This document shows positions 21,478 to 31,609 of a DNA stretch of 64,000 bases, one piece after another (positions within the stretch are counted from its first letter, which is position 1; each line of letters opens with the position of its first letter). Under the pieces are notes generated by a model. That model did not search any database. It was not told the origin of the DNA and saw only the letters and a list, made by a program, of their open reading frames with translations. The translations under genes were made by a program, and so were the position numbers. This DNA is from Bursaphelenchus xylophilus (lineage: Eukaryota > Nematoda > Chromadorea > Rhabditida > Aphelenchoididae), in NCBI GenBank assembly GCA_904066235.2, contig CAJFCV020000001.1, positions 14,379,291-14,443,290 on the forward strand, in the 5' to 3' direction.

Positions 21478-21605
21478 TCCCAATTTCCACAAAAAAAACC
21501 AATTTTTCCGCACGAAACTAGCAAAGTCATGGCCAAAAAGCGCTCTTCTCTCCGACCGCTCTCCGCATTGCACGTACTCTCCCAAAGACAGAAAAGATCG
21601 TTCGA
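21478..21605. repeat. Dispersed repeat, copy 1 of 2
   Basis: About 125 bp here aligns along its whole length with 29455-29590 in the same orientation. Shared strings include TTTCCACAAAAAA, TTTTTCCGC-GCAAAACT-GCAAAG and TCTC-GACCG-TCTCCGCAT followed by GTACTCTC. It does not coincide with a gene model, and the two copies are far apart, so it is a dispersed repeat. Confidence 0.7.
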
Positions 21606-21719
21606 TATCTCGGCTTACAGAAAACCTGAGCGTCGCGCGAAAAACATAGACGTAAAAAAGTACTGATTTGATCTCCAACGCAGTTAGGCATCAATATTCT
21701 CCAAAGTGAGTTAATAATT

Positions 21720-22264
21720 TATTACAATTCCGTTAACAATACAGATACAAACAATGTTAAAGCACTTGGTTTTCTTTTTCGGGTAGAACAATGCATGAGG
21801 GATGAAAGAGAAGGTCAATAATCTCAAAAATAAGCCCTCATATATCATTCTTAAACAGTGGGATAGTCAAAAACTCAAAAAATTACCTTATTTTAGATAT
21901 ATCTTTAGTCAAAAACTTGAAAAAAAACTCAAAGTTTCAATCTTAAAAACTCAAAAACAAATGAAAAATTCAGTTTTCATCTCCAAAAAAGTCTAATTAC
22001 CAAACAAAACTACCTAAAACACCTGTTTTTTCAATAAAAAATCACCATCTGATATGTTTAATAAAAAAAGTTCTGTGAGATATAGTAAATATTGACTGAA
22101 AATTACTGCAAATCAACTTTTCTCTACCTAAACTCCCTCAACATTACGAAAGACCCCTTTTAGGATACAAAACATCAATCTCTTATATTATACTAGGTAA
22201 CTTCACATGAAAATTGCTCAAAACTCCATTCAACGCCAAAGCCGGAGCTGTTCACTGGGCTCAT
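21720..22264. other. Intergenic stretch 3' of the ZC3H18-like gene
   Basis: AT-rich sequence with no supported exon on either strand. It includes two motif-like strings, ATTTTAGATATATC and TATATTATACTAGG, of the kind scattered through introns here. Confidence 0.4.
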
Positions 22265-24951
22265 CTATCCACTGGCTTCATGAGAGACTCTTCGGACTCT
22301 TGTGGGTTCATCAAAATCCTTTTCTATCACCCGATTTTCCACATCTTCTTTAATGCTGGAATGGTTCGTAGACGCCGATGAGGACGAAGAACTGCTGGTG
22401 GATCGACTTGAGGCCGCAGATGAAGTCGATGCGGGTCTTGCAGGCCTTTCTTCGTCTTCCTGGAAGCAAAAATATTGGTAAAATCGGCTTTTTGAAAATT
22501 TTGATATCAAGTGTAATATAAGGTTAAAAAAAGTTCGGAAAAAATCGTCAAGACTATTTACAAACATTATATAAGTCTAGTTACCACAAGATCTTTACAA
22601 ATTACACTAAATTAAATCCATTTCCATTAACTTTTTTTTCAATTTTAATACATAAAATAAGGTAAAACCCCCAAAAAATATATTCAAAATCCACGTCAAA
22701 CGTCTCAAAATTTATTCTACAATACTCCACGACACTTTTTACTCTAAAATGCCTCCAAACCACTCAAGATTCCCCCATTTCCATCAAAATTTACAAATTT
22801 TATACCTAAAATAATATAAAAAACCTCCAAAACCCCTCTTACCGATTCACTGCTAATTTCCATAGGACTACTTGGTTTTTTCTCCTCCTCCACATCCGAC
22901 TCCACTTCATTATGCTCTTCTTCACTGCTTTTTTGACCACTTTTTCCTTCATCTTCACTATCCGACGAAATTCGTTCCGGCTCCAAATTGGCCGGTTTCG
23001 CCGCGTCCGAATCGCTGTCCGACGAGATTTTAGCGGCTTCTAGGACCGGTGGTGATGGTCGTTTTGTTTTTGAGGACGTTGACTTGACTTTTTTTGATGA
23101 TTTAGAGTCCTCCGAAGAGATCAAAGATTCCACGGATGGGAATCGGCGCTTCGGTTTTCGGCGCTCCACTGACCTAAAATGGGTTTATTTATTCATTATT
23201 TTCAACATTTTTTCATTTCCCGAGCTCCAGAGGCCCAAAACAAAAATTCAGGTTTTCGTGGTGGGACCCAAAATTTTGTCCAAAATCATCAAAAACAATG
23301 TCAAAATAGTGTAAATTACGTTAAAAGACTATTTCTACCCCCAACACCTCATACACAACAATTATCAACTATTTTCAGCCAAAAAAAATTTTCAAGTTTG
23401 TACCTAAAACAATATCCAAAAATATTTTTTTAGGTCAAAGATTCTCTCCGAATCTCCTCAATAGCTCTGAAACATCCCAAACAATCCTTTTTAAGCTTCT
23501 TCTTTCCCTCTAAACCTACTTAAAAGTCGATTCCGAAGATGCCGAAGAGCTTGAAGAAGATGAACTCGAGCTCGAGCTGGACCTCGTCCTGGACTTCTTG
23601 GGTCGCCTCGGTGGTGATGGGGTTCTATTTACATGCCGTCGGTAGGCCAGAGGCTTTTCATGTTCCTTGTCGGCGAAGAATTCCTTGACCTGATCTTTGG
23701 TCGGGTTTTTACTAAACCAATAAAAAATAAATCGAAAAAATCTCGTTCTTACTGTGAGAAGGCGATGGGGGTTGAAGATCGAGAGCTAGTTCGAGACCGG
23801 GAGTTCGAGCCGGACGGGGATCGGCGTCGTTTTTTCGGGATTCTGAAGCTGGACAGGTCGGCCAAGGCGGGGTCTCGGTCCGGGTCCGCCTTCGCATTTT
23901 TGAGGCTTTTTCTCACTCTAAAATACGGCGAGTCATATCCAAATTGTTTTTCACTCATTGTATACTCTCTAAACATCAATCAAAAACTCAAAAATCTTAC
24001 GGTGAGGAGGGTCCCGAGGGAGGGGAGGGGGTTCTTGTTCTGTAGGACGAGCCTCTACTATAAGGTCTTCTTCTTTTATTTTTGCGGTCCTCCGATGATG
24101 ATGACGCTGATCGCCGACGTCTACGGGCTCGTTCCGAGTCTGAGGAGGAGGCGGACGAAGATCGCCGATGTTCTCTGCTGCCTCGATGCTTTGTGCGGTC
24201 TTTTCGGAGGGGCTCTAAAACCACGAAATTTATTCAAATTCAGAAAAATTTTGAAAAATCAGTGGCTTCAAATACTTCTAGAATCTGTAATATACTATTT
24301 ACAATCTATTCCACTCAAAATTTCGAGCAAAATCCATCAAAAATTTGGGATTTCATACCTAAAATAATATAATTTTTCACAAAATTTGGTAAATTCCTCA
24401 AAAAATCCGATTCAATTTTCTTGAAAATATCCCAATATCACATGATCTAGCAGTCTACAGCCATTTGACATCAATTTTCCCATCAAAACTTCAAAAAAAA
24501 TCATCTTTTTTCTACCTAAAATAAGATAAATAACTCCCAAAAATTTACCAAAATTTCCATTCTTCATGCCCTTATCGCTTCGAACGCCCAATTTCTTCTT
24601 CCAATGTTCCAATTCGTCGCCTTTGGGATGGCGAAATCGACATCCATCGGACCATGTGCAATTTCCGCGAACAAAAAATTTGCATATCCCGGAATCCTCG
24701 GGCCGATCTGATTTCCGATTGAAAGATGGTCGACGATCCGCATTGCCATTCTGAGCCCGAGTGGAGTCATAAAGGGACGAGTCGAAAGTGGGCGGAGTCT
24801 TTGGAATGGGTCGACTTTCGACGACTGTTGAAGGTTCTGTGTCGATTATTTTTGACTCAGCAACTTCCACAGAGGCTTCTGGCTCCGAATCCGACTCCAG
24901 CTCACCTTCTTCCAGCTCTCCCTCCTCTCTTGGCGACTCATCCGAGGACAT
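22265..24951 (-). CDS. ZC3H18-like CCCH zinc-finger RS protein
   Basis: Six exons join in phase to 499 aa: 24951-24549, 24214-24001, 23917-23753, 23711-23520, 23173-22843, 22459-22265. The N-terminus is acidic (MSSDESPREEGELEEGELES). It is followed by one CCCH finger, CKFFVRGNCTWSDGCRFRH, with C-x7-C-x5-C-x3-H spacing, as in ZC3H18/NHN1. The remainder is RS, SR and Ser-run sequence (RTRTPSPPSGPSSP, KKRRRSPSGSNSRSRT), with acidic Ser tracts (SDSDSD, SDSEDEG) and a conserved-looking PTKDQVKEFFADKEHEKPLAYR. Vertebrate ZC3H18 is nuclear and links the cap-binding complex to the RNA exosome and export. That role is inference for this shorter protein. The ATG lies 2 bases after an AAATTCCAG acceptor, a likely trans-splice site. 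Confidence 0.82.
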
Positions 24952-25510
24952 GTCTGGAATTTGGAGGGTCAAGTGTAAGATAAGGTCAAAAATGGATGTT
25001 AAAATAGATTTAGAATAAAAATTTTGGTCTAAATAGAAAGAGGAGTGCAGATTATGTCAGAAAAAATTCATTCAACAGTAATCTTACACTTCATCCTTTC
25101 AAAATTTCAATTTTTCATTTGATGTCAAGTATAATATAAAAGGCTACCTCAAACTTGATTTTTCTTAATGAAATTAAACCTAGATCATGAATGAACCATA
25201 AACAGCAATAATTGGCTAAAAACACCGTCAATTATACATCAAAACATATCAAACCCCTCAATTTTTCATCTTGATACCTAAAGTGATATAAGTTAAACCC
25301 ACAAAGTCATATCGGCGTGATTAATGGATGCAAAAGCAAACCATATACAACCCTATTCAAATTTCGAAGTCGTACCCTCAGGTCCTGGGAATAAACAGCG
25401 CTCAAACGGAGAGGAAAATGGAGCGAAGAAAAGAGGGGAAAGGTGCGTTGGCAACCAAGATTCGCGGGTTCGGAAACGTTTTTTTTTCTTTTCGAAATGA
25501 ATTCAGCGCA

Positions 25511-25685
25511 TTATACAGGACCGTTCTGAAGACCCTCAACAAAGAATTTGCCTGCATTTTCAGGATTGAAAGATTTTAAGTAAAGCTTGGAATTATCAAT
25601 TTTAGATGGTAAAATCAGAACAATGGTGAAGGCAAATACTAATAAACAGGTCAAGAAGATCATGTACGACCTGTATTCATCATAA
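25511..25685 (-). CDS. C-terminal exon with one TM helix
   Basis: Behind a CCCTTCAG acceptor on the minus strand, a 57-codon stretch ends in TAA. It reads YDEYRSYM, then the hydrophobic segment IFLTCLLVFAFTIVLILP, then a polar tail ending VEGLQNGPV. It looks like the last exon of a membrane-protein gene. The upstream exon in phase is not found. The next open frame upstream (25998-26339) ends in its own stop, so I do not join them. Confidence 0.35.
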
Positions 25686-25997
25686 CTGAAGGGTTCAACC
25701 AAGAAAAACCACCACAAAATCAAAAATTTATATTGTACTTGATGCCTCAAATAAAAAGTGCTATATCTCAGAAGCTAACGCGCGGCATGCTACCGTATTT
25801 TAGAACAAGCATTAGAATTTCAATACGCTGCCCCATGAGAAATTCCAGCCGATTTTGAAAATCCACTTTTGAGCTACAGGAATATCTTCACCATCAAGCT
25901 CATGGATAAGATAAATTTGTTACAAACCCAAATCACAACCAAAATCTTTGACCTAAACGTGAAGAACACAATAGAGTAGATAATTACCCACCTTTTT

Positions 25998-26339
25998 TCA
26001 ATCGATCAAGTCCACGTTGTTCCGCTCTTGGCTAACGATGCGTCCACTGCGCACGAGAACACCTAGAACCAAAAGCCTGGAGAAAACCGTAAGGATGAGG
26101 CAGAGCAATGATGTCACAATAAACAACAAGGAAAAACATTTATCAATACCCTTACGATCTGCTTTTCGGGTGAAGGTCGCCCCTTTTATTAAACATAGTA
26201 AAAATTTGGGGGTAAAGTAACATATTTTACAACATTTTGAACATCTTGCCGCGTTTCCGACCAAGATGAACGAACAAAAAGGCCGTACAGTGGAGGTGTA
26301 CGCCTGGAACTTGCGGTGGAACCACGTTTTCGGTAGCAT
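25998..26339 (-). CDS. Possible 113-aa membrane protein
   Basis: A single open frame runs from ATG at 26339 to TGA at 25998. It has a Cys-rich middle (ARCSKCCKICYF) and a strong hydrophobic segment (CFSLLFIVTSLLCLILTVF, then LLVLGVLV), with a polar tail QERNNVDLID. A GAAAAGCAG acceptor-like string at about 26163 may mean only the distal half is an exon. A GTGGGTAA donor lies just after the stop. No family is recognised, and gene structure is uncertain. Confidence 0.3.
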   Translation of the reverse strand: MLPKTWFHRKFQAYTSTVRPFCSFILVGNAARCSKCCKICYFTPKFLLCLIKGATFTRKADRKGIDKCFSLLFIVTSLLCLILTVFSRLLVLGVLVRSGRIVSQERNNVDLID

Positions 26340-26561
26340 GGAGATTATTTGGGGATGGCGAGCTGCGTCCGAGACTTCTGCAGACTGCGGCGGGAAATTG
26401 CGAAATTGTATACTTTGGAGTAAAAAAAACAGATTACTGTATTTTACCGATTTAATTGAAGTCTATTACATCAAATACCCATCGAATTAACAAATTTCAG
26501 CAAAATTTTCAACAAAATTAGCTTAATGTCAAGTACAAGGTCGGAAAGTTTATTTGGTCCC

Positions 26562-27684
26562 TTATAAATCAACGTTCGGTAGATCAGCTTCATCATCGAT
26601 TGTCTCCACGTCATCTGTCTCGTAGATCTTGCACTCAGCGTCCTTTATGACCACACGTTTGGCCGTTTTCTTGCTGTGAGTTTCGCCTCTGGGACCTTCT
26701 TCATGGCGGGACGGTATTTCCAAACCTTCGCGATTCATAGCCTCCATATCCTTATTGATCTTCAAATCCAGACTTCCAAGGTTCTGAAATCAACCAATTT
26801 TCAAATTTCCAACCGTTTCCGGCGAGAAATTTCAAAATCAAGTTTTCGTGGCGGGACCCAAACTTGCTGCCAATGAATGCAAAAATAACCTCGAAAAAAG
26901 TCGAAAACCCTACCTTGAGTTTCGTGACATCACAGATAGTCTCTACTTCTTCATCATCGCCTTCGGTGCCCTTCGTTTTCTGCTCCTTTCTGTCACCTTC
27001 TGTCTTGCCCTCACTGTTCCTGGGTTTGGGCTCTTTGCTGAAAAACAAGTGGATAAAATTCGATGGAAATACAATTTACTGGCTCTACAGGTCTCATAGT
27101 GTAAAAATTAACCAAAAAAATTTGTGAAATTTTGCTTGAAAAGTGAAAAATTTCCAAAAATCATCGAAAATATCAAAAAAGTCGCAAATTTTTCAAAATT
27201 TTTCAATTTTTTCAAAAATTTTACTTTTTAGAAACAGTCAAAAATATGTTACACAGGTCCTTTAGAGTTTATGAAATCATAATCCATCCAAATTTGTTTG
27301 AAAATTTAATTTGAAAATTGAAAAATAACCAAAAATCATGAAAAATCTCCGGAAAATCGTAATATTTGTATTTTTTTCAAAAATTTTAATCCCAAAACTT
27401 GGCTAAAAATGCAACCCACAGGTCCTCTAGGTTTCATAATCGAACCAAATTTCTTTGAAAATTCAGTCCAAAACCCCAAAAATCCGCGAAAATTCTCACC
27501 TTTTCTTGTCTTTTTCGTCGGATTGGGTGGGCTCCTCGACTCTTTCACATTTGACTTTCGGTGGTTCCTTGAACTGCTCTGTAGCACTACTTCTCATTGG
27601 GGGCAACGGCTTGGCCGTCCGCACATTCAAGCGTTCGGAGTTTGGGGGGATTGGTCTGATTTTGTCCTGAAAATTGTTGGCCAT
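26562..27684 (-). CDS. Unrecognised 176-aa disordered, charged protein
   Basis: Three exons join in phase to 176 aa: 27684-27500, 27037-26914, 26783-26562. Donors are GTGAGA and GTAGGG. Acceptors are TTTTTCAG and GATTTCAG. The N-terminus is MANNFQDKIRPIPPNSERLN. The middle is Lys/Glu-rich (KKRSKEPKPRNSEGKTEGDR), and the end is acidic (ETIDDEADLPNVDL). No folded domain or family is recognised. A nuclear or RNA-linked role would be a guess. An AATAAA lies within 15 bases of the stop, so the 3' UTR is very short. The intron contains the TTTTCGTGGCGGGACCCA motif. Confidence 0.6.
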
Positions 27685-27869
27685 AAAGTCATTGGATTTT
27701 CGAAATTAAGCGACGCTCAGATTTTGATCAAACTTGGCATAAATTTATAATAATTTTCTCCAAATTATATGCGAGAATTCTAGCTCGCGCTTTGCAGAAA
27801 CAATCGAGATTTTTAGATCAAAAATCGGCCAAAATGTGAGACTTTTTTGCCGAATTTCGGCACGAAAAG

Positions 27870-28605
27870 TTCACATTAGGTAGAGTTGGTAGGAGAAAAT
27901 TTGAAAAAAATCGGAGATTTGAATTTTTTGATTTTTTCGCGTCCCGAACTTTCGGGTCGAATACAGTCCGGGTCATCAAAAGTCGATTGATATGAGCCGT
28001 AGGGCAGGTGGACACCCAAAAAAAGATTGTAGGAAGTGCCTACAAGGCCTGGCAAAGCCGTCGAATAGTCGGCGAAGGCTCGGCGGAGACTTGGCGGAGA
28101 CTTGGCAAAGGCTTGCAATACAATGGCAGACCTGATCCAGTAGCAAAAAGCGTAGCATTTTGTATCCAGGAAGTACCACAAAATGCAGCAAAATACCTAA
28201 CACTCCAAGTGGAAAAACTCCGATTTCAAAAGCGCGCCCGCTCTTTTTGCGAGGGCCCTTCAAAATGGAGTTTTTTCACTAGGAATGGGAGGCATTTTGC
28301 TACATTTTTTCATACTTCTGGGATGCAAAATGGTACGGTTTTTGTCCCTGGTTCAGGTCCCTCACTGTATTGCAAGCCTTTGCCAAGTCTCTGCCGAGCC
28401 TGCGCCGACTATTCGACGGCTTTGCCAGGCCTTGTAGGCACTTCCTACAATCTTTTTTTGGGTGTCCACCTGCCCTACGGCTCATATCAATCGACTTTGA
28501 TGACCCGAACTGTATTCGACCCGAAAAGTCGGGACGCGAAAAAATCAAAAAATTCAAATCTCCGATTTTTTCAAATTTTCTCCTACCAACTCTACCTAGC
28601 GTATA
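27870..28605. mobile_element. Foldback palindrome, arms ~330 bp
   Basis: The left arm (from GGTAGAGTTGGTAGGAGAAA) and the right arm (ending TTTCTCCTACCAACTCTACC) are inverse complements over most of their length, with a more diverged centre near 28200-28330. Both arms are GC-richer than the flanks and contain TGTCCACCTGCCCTACGGC in opposite orientation. Open frames that cross it are palindrome artefacts. No transposase is encoded, so this is probably a non-autonomous foldback element. Confidence 0.75.
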
Positions 28606-28824
28606 TAATAACGCCCCGAAAATTTGAGGCGATTCCTCGAAGCCGCAACGCACGGGAATAGAAGAAAAAATTTCCCGCCCCTTTTTGGTGATTCGTTCAA
28701 AACGAAATGTCACTATCGATGAAAACGCATTTTCTTATCTTTATCCTTCCTTTTCGAGAAAAAACAATTATTTCGGGCGAGAAAAAGGGCCGATAATTTC
28801 GCGACATTTCGTCTCCCTTTTAAA

Positions 28825-29296
28825 TCAATCAAAACGATAGGAAGTCCCGAAAAGGTTCAGGAAATGCCCTGGATTGACGTGTGCGGCCCAATAATCGCCT
28901 GCTCTCACCTTGTCCGCTGCACTCAGCGATGAATCCTTTGCTTCGATGGTCTTGCTCTTCCTCCCCGCACTCTGCTCTGCGAACGGCGGCCGATACGACA
29001 ACGACTTTGATTTGGACTTGCCCTTCCCGCCGCACAGCATCAGAAGGATCGATGTGAACAGCGACGATGCGGCCACAACACACCACATCTCCAAGGTCCC
29101 GGGCCAACAGTGGAGCAGAGACGCCGGCACTCGATGATCGCCAAATTTCGTCGCCCTTGACACGTTAATGGGATCGTCGAAGAAGAGGAGGCGAGACAGC
29201 GGGACCAAGTCGACCGCCACGTTGATAGGGAGAATTGAGAATGTGAGGATTCCCTTCGCTCGGAATGAAAGCGGTCTCCATGTGACGAAATTTCAT
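28825..29296 (-). CDS. Membrane-protein exon, gene incomplete
   Basis: One minus-strand frame is open from about 29296 to a TGA at 28825. It looks coding: FRAKGILTFSILPINVAVDL, then LSRLLFFDDPINVSRATKFG, then a TM helix (MWCVVAASSLFTSILLMLC) followed by a basic tail (GGKGKSKSKS). No in-frame ATG precedes the coding-like part and I see no convincing acceptor. The true start, or an upstream exon, is therefore unknown. A GACAAG|GTGAGA donor near 28915 may end the exon earlier. Four-TM families are possible but not shown. Confidence 0.4.
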
Positions 29297-29454
29297 GCAA
29301 ATTTATTCAAATTTTGCGCTTAAAGGGCAAGTTATGAGATTTCTAGTTTTCGCTTTGCATAAATTACCGAGATTTTTACCTCGAAAATCGGCAAAAATAC
29401 GAAATTTTTTTTTGCGAATTTTGTCATGAAAATTTTCACGAATATTTCTACCGT

Positions 29455-29590
29455 AGAGAGTAATGTTTCCACAAAAAATCAACTTTTTCCGCGCAAAACT
29501 GGCAAAGATACGGCCAAAAAATGGTTTTTTCTCTGACCGGTCTCCGCATTTCGTGTACTCTCTCGCTGAAAAACGAAAATCTGAGCGTTG
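29455..29590. repeat. Dispersed repeat, copy 2 of 2
   Basis: Second copy of the 125-bp repeat described at 21478-21605, same orientation, about 80 percent identical by eye. It lies in the intergenic stretch upstream of the Tim13 gene. Confidence 0.7.
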
Positions 29591-29905
29591 CACTTGAAAT
29601 CTCTCCCTTGTATATGGAGAAATTGAATGTAGACATTTATTTGGCCCCTCATAACACACATTTTCTTTTACTTTCTCAAATTTGACAGTAATTACTGTAT
29701 TTCCAAACAATCGTATAAGATATCCCCGCAGGCTGCAGTCCCAAAATTTACATCGGGCGCAGCTCGCGCAATTAAATTGCATGGGATATTTTCCGAAAAC
29801 TCTATCGTCCATCAAAATCAGGGTGTTTTCACGAAAGAACGAGCTTTTTTACACTGCTTTGACGTCCTTCCCTCTAATCGATCTGACTTTTACAATTTCA
29901 GCAAC

Positions 29906-30402
29906 ATGGATCAACTTTTGGACATGGAGCAGCTGAACAAGCTGACCCCCGAGCAGCAAGAGAAGGTCATTCAAGGTGTCCGGCAACAAGCAGCCATTGT
30001 TCATGCCCAAAGTTTGATTTCGGTAAGGTTTATACGGTTGTTTGAATTGAAATTTAGAGTAAAAACACCATTTTATCTTACACTCGATTTGAATCGATGT
30101 GTAATAGAAAATTGTAAAATTTGAAGCAATTTCGTGCATAAAACAATGTGAACCCGCAATGTACCGACGGTTTCTTTCAGGATCTTTCTGACAAGTGTAT
30201 TGCCAAGTGCATTCCGGCCCCAGGAACTTCGCTATCGGGCTCGGAAAAGCAGTGTCTTCAACGGTGCATGGACCGGTTCGTGGAGAGCTGGAATCTCGTC
30301 TCGCAGACGCTGCAGAAACGTCTTCAAGCCGAACTGGCCGCCAACCATGGGCAGAGCAGCTTTGGATCCTCAAGCTATGGCGAAGGACCATCGTTCTCGT
30401 AA
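29906..30402 (+). CDS. Mitochondrial intermembrane chaperone Tim13
   Basis: Two exons (29906-30022, 30181-30402) give 112 aa. The twin CX3C signature of small Tim proteins is clear: DKCIAKCI and [12 protein letters not shown]. Spacing and neighbouring residues ([27 protein letters not shown]) match Tim13 better than Tim8, Tim9 or Tim10. Small Tims form hexamers in the mitochondrial intermembrane space and escort hydrophobic inner-membrane precursors (Tim13 works with Tim8). The Gly/Ser-rich tail ([15 protein letters not shown]) is longer than in human Tim13. The ATG is 4 bases after an ATTTCAG acceptor, a probable trans-splice site. An AATAAA lies about 70 bases after the stop. The gene converges on the TFIIH subunit gene. 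Confidence 0.92.
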
Positions 30403-30790
30403 ATTACGGGCAATTTCACAATATTATACTAGATGAGCACGATTTGAATTGTTTTTGTTGAGAGAGTCGTTTAATAAAGCCGATTTCTTGATTTTTCGTG
30501 AGTTTATAATGTTTACAATGTATTTTATAGACGAAAAGTTTGGTTTGACATTACTTTCTACATCTTTGATCGATTATATAACACTAGGTCTAGTACAATA
30601 TAAATCTAGTGCAACACCGATCCAAATCAATGTTTGATAAAGAAAGCTCTTATGGCCTTCTTCAAGTCCTCTTACTGCTTATGATCATAATTTGATCGAT
30701 TTATTCACATAAATATACCAGTAATAATCTAAACCGTAAAAACATCAAGTACAATATAAAATTTACATTTTTCTCGGTCCTCTCCCCCTT

Positions 30791-31003
30791 CTAGCTGACT
30801 TGATCCGGCGAGAGTTGATCCATAAAGCTATCGACTCGCTGTTTCAGATGCGTTACGGCATCTCGATCCACCAGAATGTGAGTTTCGTCCAGTTGTTTTA
30901 TAATGAATTTGTAGGAGAGTTCCTGAGTCTTGTCCATGTGTCGGATTAGCTGTAGCATGGCTGGATCACAAGTGATCAGGGTTGCCATCTTCATGTTCAC
31001 CAT
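30791..31003 (-). CDS. TFIIH subunit TTDA/Tfb5
   Basis: A single-exon frame of 70 aa, the usual length of this very small subunit. It begins MVNMKMATLITCDPAMLQ and contains KFIIKQLDETHILV and DSFMDQLSPDQ, which line up with human GTF2H5 without gaps at the N-terminus. GTF2H5/TTDA stabilises the ten-subunit TFIIH complex, needed for nucleotide-excision repair and transcription initiation. The start lies about 14 bases after an AAATTGCAG acceptor, suggesting trans-splicing. The next gene upstream on the same strand (the pocket protein) ends 600 bp away, rather far for an operon. Confidence 0.92.
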   Translation of the reverse strand: MVNMKMATLITCDPAMLQLIRHMDKTQELSYKFIIKQLDETHILVDRDAVTHLKQRVDSFMDQLSPDQVS

Positions 31004-31609
31004 GTTTACGGAATTTTCTGCAATTTCAAGGTCAAATTGAAAGTTAATTGAAGCTAATTAAAGTGTAACAAAAAAAATAAAAACAATTATGTTGCTTGCA
31101 CATGGTAGAATACAAAAAAAGGAAGTTTTACCGTGGTAAAACCTTCCGTGTTTCTGCTGCGGCGAAAACAAGATTTCGCGGGCTGCGCCCACACTTCCTG
31201 CAGCCTGCAAAGTGCACTTACGCAGTTTGCGCCCAATTATGGAAAAAAACTTGATAAAATTATACTCTATTCATTTCTCAATGATTTTTTTACTTGATTT
31301 CCAGTTATTCGAGCATTTTATATACATTTTCAGCAATTTATTAGCCTTTACCTTAGGTACAACAACAAAAAATGCCAAAAAAACACTGAATACGAAAAAC
31401 TTTGAACGATGAGAAAAATAAATTATCATTTTAACCGCTGCATAACTTTTTGTGTCATTTCAGCCAAAAAAAATAAAAAAAAAATCGAAAAATCCAAAAA
31501 ATTTCATTTTTTAAATTAATTATTTTTTTTCCAAATTCTAGTAGTTCATTACACAGTGAGGTTCTACAAGGCCACAAACAGTTGAGAAGTTGGTGTTTGA
31601 GGCTAAAAA
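31004..31609. other. Intergenic stretch with a short perfect hairpin
   Basis: About 31121-31151 forms a hairpin: GGAAGTTTTACC and GGTAAAACCTTCC with a tiny loop. A GC-rich patch follows (TTTCGCGGGCTGCGCCC, CAGCCTGCAAAGTGCA). The rest is AT-rich, and a TTTATT at about 31336 supplies a minus-strand polyadenylation signal for the pocket-protein gene. No coding region is seen. Confidence 0.5.

Noticed and set aside
28008..28661. 217-codon plus-strand frame
   Set aside because: It crosses the foldback palindrome and its two halves mirror each other. It has no gene features.
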